This document shows, in pieces, positions 50,008-61,416 of a stretch of 64,000 nt of DNA; within the stretch, counting starts at the first letter, position 1; every line of letters starts with the position of its first letter. The notes beneath the pieces were generated by a model. That model was given only the letters and a program-made list of their open reading frames with translations. It did not search any database and was not told the origin of the DNA. The position numbers were made by a program, and so were the translations under genes. This DNA is from Segniliparus sp051660745 (lineage in GTDB: Bacteria; Actinomycetota; Actinomycetes; Mycobacteriales; Mycobacteriaceae). Where the stretch lies: assembly GCF_051660745.1 (NCBI RefSeq), contig NZ_JBOFQF010000003.1:62001-126000 (forward strand), written 5' to 3'.

Positions 50008-50343
50008 ATGGCGCCAGTTCAATCGAAATCCCCCACCGCGAAAGAGTCGGCGCGTGCCAAGGGCACGCCGTCGAAAGCGTCTGTGAGCAAGGCGAAGGCC
50101 ACCACTGCGCTTCGGCGCAAAGGGGTGCGCGTGCTGGGCTCCGACCGGACCGAGCTCCAAGCCGATCTCAAAGCGAAATACGAGGCGGGAGCCAGTATTC
50201 GTAGCCTCGCGCAGGAGACAGGCCGCTCCTATGGCTTTGTCCACAAGGTGCTTGTCGAGTCGAAGACGGCGTTGCGCGCCCGTGGTGGGGCGCACACCTC
50301 TGAGCCAGAGCCCGCGAAAAAGTCGAGCGGCAAGAAGAAATAG
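50008..50343 (+). CDS. Small helix-turn-helix protein (Rv1473A-like)
   Basis: A 112-residue basic protein with Lys/Ala/Ser-rich ends (KSPTAKESARAKGTPSKAS and PAKKSSGKKK) around one helix-turn-helix: KYEAGASIRSLAQETGRSYGFVHKVLVESKTALRARGG. The core matches a short actinobacterial regulator family; M. tuberculosis has Rv1473A in the corresponding position. AGGAGGAG lies six bases before the ATG at 50008. The basic tails suggest non-specific DNA binding in addition to the HTH. Confidence 0.8.
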   Translation: MAPVQSKSPTAKESARAKGTPSKASVSKAKATTALRRKGVRVLGSDRTELQADLKAKYEAGASIRSLAQETGRSYGFVHKVLVESKTALRARGGAHTSEPEPAKKSSGKKK

Positions 50344-50487
50344 CCGTTCTCCTCTCGCCCGTGGCGCGTCTGGCGGGAGAGGCGTGTCCGTTTCATGGGA
50401 GCCGCGGCGCTCGGGCTCGACGTGTCGCGGCGCCCGCCTGCCATGGCGTTGACGGATCCGCCTCGCCCGGCGCGTGATTTTTCCTCG

Positions 50488-51081
50488 CTAGGCAGGAGCG
50501 CGGTCGGCAGGTGGTTCCGCGCTCACCCGGATCGCCGTCTCCACCATGTCAAGGACTGCTTCGAGCCGGGCGATGTCCTCGCCGCTGGCGAGGTGGCTGA
50601 CGAGCCCGTCGAGCATCAGCTGCAGGTATTCGTAAAGCACCTCGACCGGTATGTCGGCGCGCACCCGCCCGTCGCTCTGCTTGTGCGCCAAACGGGCGAG
50701 CGCGGCTTCGCGCACTGCGGTGGAGCGATGCGTCCAGCGCTCGCGGAACTGCGGCTCGGTGCGCAGCCGCCGGGTGATCTCAAGGCGCGTGGTCAGCCAG
50801 TCCAGCTCTTCAGGCCTGCGCAAAAGGTCGCGCATCACCTGCACCAGGCCGTGCGAGGCAGCGAGCTGCGCCATCCGCTCGTCGTCTTCTTTCGCGAGCG
50901 CGAAGAAGAGCTCGGCCTTGTCCTGGTAGTGGTGGAAGATCGCTCCTCGAGAGAGCCCGGTCGCCGCTTCGAGCCTGCGGACGGTCGCGCCGTCGTAGCC
51001 GTGCTCGGCGAAGCAGCGCCGGGCCCCGTCGAGGATCTGCCCCTTTGTCGCCGCGATGCGGTCGGGGCTTACTCGGGGCAT
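50488..51081 (-). CDS. acnR: TetR-family repressor of aconitase, AcnR
   Basis: A 197-residue TetR regulator, positional equivalent of Rv1474c and of C. glutamicum AcnR. The DNA-binding domain is at about 10-55 (GQILDGARRCFAEHGYDGATVRRLEAATGLSRGAIFHHYQDKAEL). The ligand domain follows. The ATG at 51081 lies eight bases after the acn stop, so acn and acnR are one operon. A site matching the C. glutamicum AcnR operator sits in the acn promoter, completing an autoregulatory loop. Confidence 0.9.
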   Translation of the reverse strand: MPRVSPDRIAATKGQILDGARRCFAEHGYDGATVRRLEAATGLSRGAIFHHYQDKAELFFALAKEDDERMAQLAASHGLVQVMRDLLRRPEELDWLTTRLEITRRLRTEPQFRERWTHRSTAVREAALARLAHKQSDGRVRADIPVEVLYEYLQLMLDGLVSHLASGEDIARLEAVLDMVETAIRVSAEPPADRAPA

Positions 51082-51089
51082 GAGCCGGA

Positions 51090-53897
<2,808 letters not shown>

Positions 53898-53988
53898 AGG
53901 AGAACCTCCTGTTATTGGCACCCGGCGCACGGACGGCTGGTCCGCCTCGTCGGATGACCCAGGGCTGGTGGGACGGAAACTATCGTAA

Positions 53989-54004
53989 CAGTACAAGCAT
54001 ACTG
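53989..54004 (-). promoter_or_regulatory. AcnR operator in the acn promoter
   Basis: CAGTAC, AAGC, ATACTG matches the C. glutamicum AcnR motif CAGNACnnncGTACTG at all but one fixed position. It is 92 bases upstream of the acn ATG. On the minus strand TTGCAT lies just before it and TACGAT just after, so it sits inside the promoter. Confidence 0.7.
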
Positions 54005-54084
54005 CTATGCAAGGGGGTGGGTCAACGGGCGACGGGGCCGCGCGCTAGGGCTGCGTCGGGGGCGTTCGCGGTAGCATGCTTGGC

Positions 54085-54636
54085 ATGAGCCCTCGCCCGT
54101 TGAAGCAAGACCTGCCCGCCGGGGCCGATCCGGCGGCGATCCGGGCCGACCTCGTCGCGACCGGCGTGCACGCGGGGCCCTCGGACCGCGCGGGCCTCGC
54201 CCAAGTCGTGGCGCGGGCGAAGGGCCAAGGCTTGGATTTCGAGGTCCTCGTCCTTCCCCCGGGCGATTACGTCCCCACGCAGTTGCGCAACCTCGCGACC
54301 GAGGTGGCCGGCCCGGACCACGTGACCGTGCTGGCGCTCGCGCCGGGCTACGTCGGGTCCTACTCCACGAGCGTCGCCAGGGTGAAGCTGGAGAACGCGC
54401 AGGACGAGCTGGACGCGAACCCGACGGTCGCGGCCAACCAGTTCCTCGACCGGCTGCTCGCCCCGAGCGTGCCGTGGACCGGGATCAGCGCGGGATTGTC
54501 CGTGGTGGTCCTCGGCGCGGTGGTCGCGGCGCGGCTCTCCCAGAAATTCGGCGGCTTCTCCCAGAAATTCGGACGCGGCAAAACTGCGAAAGCGGAAGCC
54601 GCCCCGGGCGTCGGGCAAGAGCGTCGCCAACATTAA
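54085..54636 (+). CDS. Membrane protein, Rv1476-like
   Basis: A 183-residue protein found next to rip genes in mycolata. The N-terminal 130 residues are a soluble alpha/beta domain (ADLVATGVHAGPSD, LVLPPGDYVPTQLRNLA). One membrane helix (about 142-160, ISAGLSVVVLGAVVAARL) is followed by a basic tail containing a duplicated SQKFG. The start at ATG 54085 is favoured because TAGCAT (54072-54077) lies seven bases upstream (leaderless); ATG 54076 would overlap that box. Function unknown; its conserved neighbourhood suggests a link to cell-wall hydrolase export or control. Confidence 0.8.
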   Translation: MSPRPLKQDLPAGADPAAIRADLVATGVHAGPSDRAGLAQVVARAKGQGLDFEVLVLPPGDYVPTQLRNLATEVAGPDHVTVLALAPGYVGSYSTSVARVKLENAQDELDANPTVAANQFLDRLLAPSVPWTGISAGLSVVVLGAVVAARLSQKFGGFSQKFGRGKTAKAEAAPGVGQERRQH

Positions 54637-54854
54637 TTCGAACGTGTATTCCAGACACTTTTCGAATTCCCTCGAATTTTCGGCCGCTTTATAAATCGGA
54701 AATCTATAAAGCGTTACTGATCTGTTGCCAGAGTTGCGTAAGTTGTCCTTGGAACGCATGGTGTGCATGTGAAAGACTGACAGCGTCTGCCGGAGCGTGG
54801 CATGAAGAACGTGCCCGAGGGGAGATGCGCAGACACAAAGGAAGCGAGGTGCAC

Positions 54855-55604
54855 ATGGCTGGCATGAAGCCTGCGGGCGAAGAGCCCGCTCGGACCAACG
54901 GACGGCGAGGCACGTCCCGGCGGGCGTTCGTCGCGTTCGGGCTCGCGGCAGGGCTGCTGGCGGCTTCCGCGCCCCTCGCGGCCGCGGACCCCGACGCGCC
55001 TTCGGAGGCGCCGCCCGCTCCCGAGGGGCCTGCGGCCTCGCCGGACGTCGAGCAGCAGCTCGCCGCGCAGGTCGCGGCCCAGGACCCGGATTTCTCCAAG
55101 TACATCTACTACGGCCCGACCCCTGCGGCGGCCACGGCGCCCCCGCCGCCCTCGGCGGGCGGGTATGTGCCGAGGCTCTACGGCCAGCAGGCGGTGGAGA
55201 CCGTGATCCGGCGCGGCCTCACGCAGCTTGGCCATATCTACTCGTGGGGCGGCGGCTCCGCGTACGGCCCGTCTCGCGGCGTCCACGACGGCGGCGTCGC
55301 GGACAGCTACGGCGACTACAACATCTCTGGCTACGACTGCTCGGGCCTGATGGTCTTCGCGTTCGCGGGCGCGGGCGTCCTCCTGCCGAAGTACAGCGGC
55401 AACCAGTACCGGTCCGGCAGGCACGTGCCTGTTTCGCAGGCGCGCCGGGGCGACATGCTGTTCTACGGCCCCAATGGGACCCAGCACGTTGCGCTCTATC
55501 TCGGCAACGGCTGGATGCTCGAATCCCCGGAGTCGGGCGAGCGGGTGCACGTCGCCCGAGTGCGCACCGGCGGGATGTGCCCGGACGCGGTCCGCCTGTT
55601 CTGA
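54855..55604 (+). CDS. NlpC/P60 peptidoglycan endopeptidase, short form (RipB-like)
   Basis: A 249-residue D,L-endopeptidase that cuts peptide stems of peptidoglycan. The signal peptide carries SRRAFVAFG, a twin-arginine-type motif (S-R-R-x-F-V), followed by GLAAGLLAASAPLAAA. A Pro/Ala linker leads to the NlpC/P60 domain (about 105-249) with the nucleophile in ISGYDCSGLM and the His in GTQHVALYLGNGWM. ATG 54855 follows GCGAGGTG. Bases 55167-55219 are identical to a stretch of the next gene. The short form precedes the long one, opposite to the ripA-ripB order in M. tuberculosis. Confidence 0.9.
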   Translation: MAGMKPAGEEPARTNGRRGTSRRAFVAFGLAAGLLAASAPLAAADPDAPSEAPPAPEGPAASPDVEQQLAAQVAAQDPDFSKYIYYGPTPAAATAPPPPSAGGYVPRLYGQQAVETVIRRGLTQLGHIYSWGGGSAYGPSRGVHDGGVADSYGDYNISGYDCSGLMVFAFAGAGVLLPKYSGNQYRSGRHVPVSQARRGDMLFYGPNGTQHVALYLGNGWMLESPESGERVHVARVRTGGMCPDAVRLF

Positions 55605-55783
55605 TTCCTCTTTTCCGCGTCGGTTTTTTCTCGTCGGCAATTTTCGATAAAGCCGTATGGCGCAAGTGTTATCGACATGTTGTCGGAGATACGCATGTTT
55701 TTCCTGATGCAGATGATGTTTCTGTGAAACACTTGTGAACGTCCAAACAATTGAAGGCCGAAGTCGCCAAGAGAGACGCGCAC

Positions 55784-57310
55784 ATGAGGAGAACCATGAG
55801 ACGGACGGCTCACGTCGGAACAGAAGCTTCTGATTTGGCGCGCACGGACCGGCAGCTCGGCGGCCTCCGCCGAGCGGTCGCCGCCCTGAGCATCTCGGCG
55901 GGAGTCGTGGTCCCGTCGATCCAGTTCGCCGTGGCGGACCCGGCCCCGGCCTCGGGCGACGTGGCCGCCGCAGACAGCGAGGTGGGCCGCGACCAAGCCG
56001 CTGTCAACGGCACAGTGAGCCAGCTGGCCGAGGCGAACGGCGAAATCGACCGCCTCGACGGCGAGGTCGAGGCGAAACAGCAGGCCGCGAACAAAGCCAT
56101 TGAGGATTTGCGGTCGGCGCGCTCCTCCTCGGACGGGGCGCGTCAGCGCGCGAGCGCGGCGGGCGACGAATTGCGCGGCGCGCAAGCGAAGGCGCAATCC
56201 GCGCGGGCCCAGGCCGACGCGTTGGTCGAGCTCATGTACAGCAGCGGGCCTGCGCTGTCTCCCGAGCTCGCCCTCATCGGGGCGCCCAGCGTCGGCGACG
56301 GATTGGACCGGGCCGCCGTGGTCCAAATGCTCGCGTCAGACCAGCGCCGAGTCCTCGACGACGTCCAGCGCGCCCGCAACGACGAGGCGAACCGGACAGC
56401 TGCCGCGAACGCGGCCGACCGCGAGGCGCAGCAGGCCGTCGCAGCCGCCGAGCAGGCGAAGCAGGAGGCCGACCGCACAGTCGCCGGGGCGAAGGCCGCC
56501 GCCGACGCCGGGCGCGCCAAGCGGGACGAGCTCGTGCGGGCCCGAGACGAGGCCCAACGCAAGCTCGACGAGGCGAAAGCCGCGGCCCAGGCTGCTGCGG
56601 ACCAACGCGCGAGCGCGCAGCAGTCCCAGTCGGAGCAAGCGGCGGAGCAGCAGTCCCGGCCTCCCGCAGCAGCGGAGCAAGCGGCAGCGCCTGCGCAGCT
56701 GCCGCAGGCCGAGGCGGCGCCGCCCGCGCCAGGGCCAAGCGCCCCGCAGGACGTCGAACAACAGCTGGCGCAACAAGTCGCCGCGCAAGACCCAGGCCTC
56801 TCCCAGCTGATCCTCTACGGGGCGACCCCGGCGGCGGCGGAGGCTCCCGCGCCGCAGGCTCCGACCGGGTACGTGCCGAGGCTCTACGGCCAGCAGGCGG
56901 TGGAGACCGTGATCCGGCGCGGCCTGTCTCAAATCGGCCGCATCTACTCGTGGGGCGGCGGCTCCGCCTACGGCCCGACCCGGGGCATCCACGACGGCGG
57001 CGTCGCCGACCGCTACGGCGACTACATGATCTCCGGCTACGACTGCTCGGGCCTGATGATCTACGCTTTCGCGGGCGCGGGCGTCCTGTTGCCGCATTAC
57101 ACGGGCTACCAGTACCGCGCGGGACGGCACGTCCCGGCGGCCGAGATGCGCCGGGGCGACCTGATCTTCTACGGGGCGAACGCGAGCGAGCACGTCGCGC
57201 TCTACCTCGGCAACGGCTGGATGCTGGAGTCCCCGCAGTCGGGCGAGCGGGTGCATGTCACCCGGTTGCGCACGGGCGGCATGTGCCCGGACGTTGTCCG
57301 CATGTTCTGA
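55784..57310 (+). CDS. NlpC/P60 peptidoglycan endopeptidase with coiled-coil domain (RipA-like)
   Basis: A 508-residue secreted hydrolase needed in this family for daughter-cell separation. The signal peptide (about 25-55) is followed by a long coiled coil (about 60-300; VSQLAEANGEIDRLDGEVEAKQQAA and many Ala/Glu/Arg heptads) that in RipA occludes the active site. A Gln/Ala/Pro linker precedes the NlpC/P60 domain (about 360-508), with the nucleophile in ISGYDCSGLM and His in SEHVALYLGNGWM. ATG 55784 is chosen; ATG 55796, with AGGAG four bases upstream, is nearly as good. The upstream 170 bp is AT-rich with no clear terminator. Confidence 0.9.
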   Translation: MRRTMRRTAHVGTEASDLARTDRQLGGLRRAVAALSISAGVVVPSIQFAVADPAPASGDVAAADSEVGRDQAAVNGTVSQLAEANGEIDRLDGEVEAKQQAANKAIEDLRSARSSSDGARQRASAAGDELRGAQAKAQSARAQADALVELMYSSGPALSPELALIGAPSVGDGLDRAAVVQMLASDQRRVLDDVQRARNDEANRTAAANAADREAQQAVAAAEQAKQEADRTVAGAKAAADAGRAKRDELVRARDEAQRKLDEAKAAAQAAADQRASAQQSQSEQAAEQQSRPPAAAEQAAAPAQLPQAEAAPPAPGPSAPQDVEQQLAQQVAAQDPGLSQLILYGATPAAAEAPAPQAPTGYVPRLYGQQAVETVIRRGLSQIGRIYSWGGGSAYGPTRGIHDGGVADRYGDYMISGYDCSGLMIYAFAGAGVLLPHYTGYQYRAGRHVPAAEMRRGDLIFYGANASEHVALYLGNGWMLESPQSGERVHVTRLRTGGMCPDVVRMF

Positions 57311-57333
57311 TCCGTTGTGGCAGCGGCCCAGAT

Positions 57334-57424
57334 GGCGGTCTGCGGCGTTCTCGGCTCCTCGCGTACCGGCGCTCGTTCCTCGCTCTTACGTACGCGTCGT
57401 CGCCTGCGGCCTTGCATCCCATCC
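57334..57424 (+). repeat. Interspersed intergenic repeat, copy 3
   Basis: Starts GGCGGTCTGCGGCGTTC, 24 bases after the RipA-like stop. It is the most diverged copy: it keeps GCTCCTCG, GCTCGTTCCTCGCT, TACGTACGCGTCGTCGCC, GCCTTGCATCCCATCC. It again lies immediately downstream of a plus-strand gene and in the same orientation. Confidence 0.75.
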
Positions 57425-57584
57425 ATCTGGATCCGCTGCGGCTGACGCGGACCCCGCTGCGCGAGTGTCGCACTAGGGCGTTTCCCATTGCTTTTGGCTA
57501 GGATGTTCGTCAGCAGGCTCTCAGCTCTCGGGAGTAAGCTGTCGGTTTCGGCCCAAGCTGGCGCGCGGGCCGAGGTCTGCGGTC

Positions 57585-58694
57585 GTGACGAGCGTGGGCG
57601 TTGATGAAGACTTGAAAGGCGATAGGGCTGTAGTGAGCACAGATATTCAGGCGCAGGTTGCCAAGGACGCGAAACTCCTCGAGGAGACGATGTTCGAGGT
57701 CAAGCGTGTGATCGTGGGGCAAGAACAGCTCGTGGAGCGGATCCTGGTCGGACTTCTGGCCAAGGGGCACATCCTGCTCGAAGGCGTTCCGGGGGTGGCG
57801 AAGACGCTGGCTGTGGAGACGTTCGCCAAAGTGGTCGGCGGAAAGTTCTCCCGTGTCCAGTTCACCCCGGACTTGGTCCCGACCGACCTGGTCGGCACGC
57901 GCATCTACCGGCAGGGCAGGGAGGAGTTCGACACCGAGCTCGGCCCCGTGGTGGCGAACTTCGTGCTGGCCGACGAGATCAACCGTGCGCCCGCGAAAGT
58001 CCAGTCCGCGCTCTTGGAGGTCATGGCCGAGCGGCATGTGACCATCGGCGGGCAGACGTACCCGATGCCGAGCCCGTTCCTCGTCATGGCGACGCAGAAC
58101 CCCATCGAGAACGAAGGCGTCTACCCGCTGCCCGAGGCGCAGCGGGACCGCTTCCTGTTCAAGGTGCTCGTCTCCTACCCAACGGTGGAGGAGGAGCGGG
58201 AGATCATCTACCGCATGGGCACCAAGGCTCCGACGCCCCGCCCGGTGCTGGACTCGGAGACGCTCCTGCGGCTGCAGGAGACCGCGAGCGAGGTTTTCGT
58301 GCACCATGCGCTGGTCGACTACGTCGTTCGGGTGATCGCGGCGACCCGCGACCCCCGCGCGCACGGCATGGCCGATGTGGCGACCTGGCTTTCGTACGGC
58401 GCCTCCCCGCGCGCCACGCTCGGCATCGTCGCGGCGGCCCGCGCGCTCGCCCTCGTCCGGGGCCGCGACTACGTCATCCCCATCGACGTGGTCGAGGTCA
58501 TCCCTGACGTGCTGCGGCACCGCCTCGTGTTGAGCTACGACGCGTTGGCCGACGAGATCACCACCGAGCATGTCATCGCGCGAGTGCTCAAGACCATCGC
58601 GCTGCCGCAGGTGAGCGCGCACCCGGTGCCGCAGGGCGCCCCGGTCCCGCCTCCGGTCAGCAACGTGGCCGGGCAGTTCGCGGGACAGGCCTGA
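57585..58694 (+). CDS. moxR: MoxR-type AAA+ ATPase
   Basis: A 369-residue AAA+ chaperone-like ATPase equivalent to MoxR1 (Rv1479). Walker A is LEGVPGVAKT, Walker B FVLADEINRAP, sensor 1 VMATQNPIENEGVYPLPEAQRDRF. The lid domain has GASPRATLGIVAAARALAL. It is thought to act with the DUF58 and VWA proteins encoded next in maturing metal-containing or envelope complexes. GTG 57585 is the longest start; GTG 57633 is an alternative since the first 16 residues are not conserved. Confidence 0.93.
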   Translation: MTSVGVDEDLKGDRAVVSTDIQAQVAKDAKLLEETMFEVKRVIVGQEQLVERILVGLLAKGHILLEGVPGVAKTLAVETFAKVVGGKFSRVQFTPDLVPTDLVGTRIYRQGREEFDTELGPVVANFVLADEINRAPAKVQSALLEVMAERHVTIGGQTYPMPSPFLVMATQNPIENEGVYPLPEAQRDRFLFKVLVSYPTVEEEREIIYRMGTKAPTPRPVLDSETLLRLQETASEVFVHHALVDYVVRVIAATRDPRAHGMADVATWLSYGASPRATLGIVAAARALALVRGRDYVIPIDVVEVIPDVLRHRLVLSYDALADEITTEHVIARVLKTIALPQVSAHPVPQGAPVPPPVSNVAGQFAGQA

Positions 58695-58695
58695 C

Positions 58696-59628
58696 GTGCA
58701 ACAGAGCACCCCGTCCTTCGCGCAGGGCTCGCTGCGAAACCCGAAGCTCGCGGCGGCGCTGAAGACATTGGAGCTGACCGTCAAGCGCAAGCTCGACGGC
58801 CAGTTGCACGGCGACCACCTGGGCCTGCTGCCGGGACCGGGCTCCGAGCCCGGCGATTCGCGCGTGTACGTGCCCGGCGACGACGTCCGGCAGATGGACT
58901 GGTCGGTGACCGCGCGGACCACGCATCCGCACGTGCGGCAGATGGTGGCGGACCGGGAGCTGGAGACCTGGATCGTGGTCGACCTCTCGGCGAGCATGGA
59001 CTTCGGCACGACGAATTGCGAGAAGCGGGATCTGGCAGTGGCGGCGGCTTCGGCGATCGTCCACCTGACCACCGCGCCGGGCAACCGGCACGGCGCGGTC
59101 ATCGCGACGGGGACGGACCTCGTCCGGGTGAACGCCCGCTCGGGAAGGCAGCACATCCAGACCCTGTTGTCGGCGATCGCGACCACCCCGAAGTCGGCGG
59201 AAGGCAAGCGGGGGAACCTCGCCGAGGCCATCGACTCGCTCCGCCGCCCGCAGCGGCGCAAAGGGCTCATCGTGGTCATCAGCGACTTCCTCGGCCAAGT
59301 CGACTGGGACCGCCCGCTGCGAGGCGTCGGGGGCAGGCATGAAGTGCTCGGCGTCGAAGTGCTCGACCCCAGGGACTTGGAGCTCCCCCCGGTCGGCGAT
59401 GTCGTGCTGCGCGACGCGGAGAGCGGCGAGATCAAGTCCTACCGCATCAACGAGTCGCTCAGGGCCCGCTTCGAAGAGGCAGCTCGCGAGCACCAGGACC
59501 TCGTGCACCGGACGCTGCGCGGCGCGGGCGGCGGCGTGTTGTCGTTGCGCACCGACAAAGACTGGATCGCGGAGATCGTGCGGTTCGTCGCGGCCCGCCG
59601 TCGCGGCCTGGTGAACGGGGCGGCGTGA
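58696..59628 (+). CDS. DUF58 domain protein (Rv1480-like)
   Basis: A 310-residue cytoplasmic protein of the MoxR partner group. The DUF58 signature PGDDVRQMDWSVTARTTHPHVRQ is at about 55-80, followed by a von Willebrand-like fold (TWIVVDLSASMDFGT with DxSxS-type residues). The GTG start is one base after the moxR stop, and the end overlaps the VWA gene by four bases, so the three are one translationally coupled unit. The molecular function is not established. Confidence 0.9.
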   Translation: MQQSTPSFAQGSLRNPKLAAALKTLELTVKRKLDGQLHGDHLGLLPGPGSEPGDSRVYVPGDDVRQMDWSVTARTTHPHVRQMVADRELETWIVVDLSASMDFGTTNCEKRDLAVAAASAIVHLTTAPGNRHGAVIATGTDLVRVNARSGRQHIQTLLSAIATTPKSAEGKRGNLAEAIDSLRRPQRRKGLIVVISDFLGQVDWDRPLRGVGGRHEVLGVEVLDPRDLELPPVGDVVLRDAESGEIKSYRINESLRARFEEAAREHQDLVHRTLRGAGGGVLSLRTDKDWIAEIVRFVAARRRGLVNGAA

Positions 59629-60677
59629 CGTCGGTCAGGCCGTTCGCGCTCGGCAGCAGCGTCGGGCTCTCGGAGTGGGGCAATCCTTTCGAGCCCATGC
59701 ACGCGTGGTGGTACCTCTTCGCGGTCGTGGTGGCGTTGCTGCTCGTCCTCTACGTCCTCGTGCGGCTCTACCGCCGTTCGCGCTACCTCCGGTTCGCGAA
59801 CACCGAGATCCTCGACAAAGTCGCCCCGAAGCGCTCCAGATTCCTCACGCACATCCCGGTCGCGCTGCTGTTGATCGGGCTCCTGCTGCTGACGGTGGCG
59901 TTGAGCGGGCCGACGACCCTCGCGAGGGTCCCGAAGAACCGGGCAACTGTCGTCCTTGTCGTCGACATCTCGCTCTCGATGGTGTGCGACGACGTCCGGC
60001 CGACGCGGGTGGACGCCGCGCGCGAGGCCGCCATCAGATTCGTCGACGAGATGGAGCCGACGCTGCAGCTGGGCCTGGTCACGTTCGCCGGGACGGCGCA
60101 GACTCTGATCGCGCCCTCCTCGGACCACGAGATCGTCAAACGGGCGCTCGACGAGGCGATCCGCCCGGACAAGCTCGCCGCGCGCACCGCGACCGGCGAG
60201 GGGATCTACACGGCGTTGCAGCAGATCGAGACGCTCGAAGGCATCCTCGGCGGCAAGTCGAAGGCCCCGCCCGCGCGGATCGTGCTGGAGTCGGACGGCA
60301 AGGAGACGGTCCCCGACGACCTGAACGCGCCGCGTGGCGCGTTCACCGCCGCGAAAGACGCGAAGGCGAAGGACGTGCCGATCTATTCGATCTCGTTCGG
60401 CACGACAAGCCCGATCCCGTATGTGAACATCCAGGGGTCGAGGGTGCCCGTCCCCGCGGACGACGCCTCGTTGCAGAAGGTCGCCGAGCTGTCGGGCGGC
60501 AAGTTCTTCACGGCGAGCTCGCTCGACCAGCTTTCGGAGGTCTACAGCTCGCTGAACGCCGAAATCGGATACGACCTGGTCAAGCAGGAGTCCTCGCGGG
60601 CATGGATCTTGGCAGGGACGCTCCTGGTCATCGCCGCAGTCGCGTCAAACTTCTTCCTCGGCCGCGCGTTGCCCTAA
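59625..60677 (+). CDS. VWA-domain membrane protein (Rv1481-like)
   Basis: A 350-residue protein with two N-terminal helices (about 29-47 and 76-96), an extracytoplasmic von Willebrand A domain and a C-terminal helix (about 328-346). The MIDAS is intact: DISLS at Asp114-Ser116-Ser118, with the threonine in RTATGEG and Asp in LESDGKE. It is probably a receptor or scaffold for the MoxR/DUF58 pair. GTG 59625 overlaps the upstream stop. In M. tuberculosis fabG1-inhA follows soon after; here a convergent TVP38-type gene follows. Confidence 0.9.
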   Translation: MTSVRPFALGSSVGLSEWGNPFEPMHAWWYLFAVVVALLLVLYVLVRLYRRSRYLRFANTEILDKVAPKRSRFLTHIPVALLLIGLLLLTVALSGPTTLARVPKNRATVVLVVDISLSMVCDDVRPTRVDAAREAAIRFVDEMEPTLQLGLVTFAGTAQTLIAPSSDHEIVKRALDEAIRPDKLAARTATGEGIYTALQQIETLEGILGGKSKAPPARIVLESDGKETVPDDLNAPRGAFTAAKDAKAKDVPIYSISFGTTSPIPYVNIQGSRVPVPADDASLQKVAELSGGKFFTASSLDQLSEVYSSLNAEIGYDLVKQESSRAWILAGTLLVIAAVASNFFLGRALP

Positions 60678-61400
60678 CGCGTCGTCCTCTTGCTCGTCGT
60701 CCGCTTTCGACAACCGGGTGTTGACGACGAGACCGATCAGGCCGACGGTGATACAGCAGGCGCTGACCAGGAAGAACGTCGGATCGAAATGCCCAGTCGT
60801 CGCGTCGCCCAAAAGGACGACGGCGGTGGTCATGGGGATGAGCCCCATGAACGAGGCGAGCGTGTAGGGGACGAGGCGCACCGTGGACACGCCGCACAGG
60901 TAGTTCTGCAGGGCGAACGGCACCGGGGCGATCAGGCGCACCGACCAGACGGCGAGCCAGCCGCGTTGGCTGAGCTGCTGCTGGACATGCTTGGCGAGCG
61001 GATGGCTGATGTAGGACTGCACGGGTTCGCCTGCGATCCGCCGGGCGAAGAGGAAGGCGAGCACGGCGGCGAGCGTGGAGGCGGTCACCGAGACCGCGAC
61101 GCCCGGCAGCGAGCCGTAGAGCAGGCCGGACGCGAGGGTGAAGATGGTCCGGGGGACGGGGGTGACCGTGATGAGCGCGTAGGCCACGAGGAAAACGACC
61201 AGGCCGACCGCGCCGAAGGACTGCGCCCAGTCCCGCATCACGGCGGGGGACGGGATCGGCAGCCAGAACACGCAGGCCGCCATGATCGCGGCGCAGACCG
61301 CGAGGAGCGCGACAGTCCGCCCCGAGGGGCGGGGGACGAGTTCGATGGCGATCGCGACACGGCGTCGCGCGTTGTTGAATATGGGGGCCCATCGAGACAT
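60645..61400 (-). CDS. TVP38/TMEM64 (DedA-like) membrane protein
   Basis: A 251-residue multi-pass membrane protein, family VTT/SNARE-associated. Family landmarks are TVTPVPRTIFTLASGLLYGSLPGVAVS and the amphipathic re-entrant segment APVPFALQNYLCGVSTVRLVPYTLASFMG. DedA/TVP38 proteins are implicated in lipid scrambling and membrane homeostasis; the role here is not known. ATG 61400 is preferred over upstream in-frame codons because it precedes the first basic stretch. Its 3' end overlaps the VWA gene by 33 bases. Confidence 0.83.
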   Translation of the reverse strand: MSRWAPIFNNARRRVAIAIELVPRPSGRTVALLAVCAAIMAACVFWLPIPSPAVMRDWAQSFGAVGLVVFLVAYALITVTPVPRTIFTLASGLLYGSLPGVAVSVTASTLAAVLAFLFARRIAGEPVQSYISHPLAKHVQQQLSQRGWLAVWSVRLIAPVPFALQNYLCGVSTVRLVPYTLASFMGLIPMTTAVVLLGDATTGHFDPTFFLVSACCITVGLIGLVVNTRLSKADDEQEDDALGQRAAEEEV

Positions 61401-61416
61401 TAGTAACGAGCATAGG

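Noticed and set aside
53898..53996. N-terminal extension of acn to 53996
   Set aside because: It would translate through the promoter and the AcnR operator; ATG 53897 has a strong AGGAGG and gives the conserved N-terminus.
54637..54854. Riboswitch before the first rip gene
   Set aside because: The region is AT-rich with short inverted repeats (CTTTATA/TATAAAG and TTCGAAT-like), but none of the conserved cores of the c-di-AMP (ydaO) or other known riboswitches could be found.
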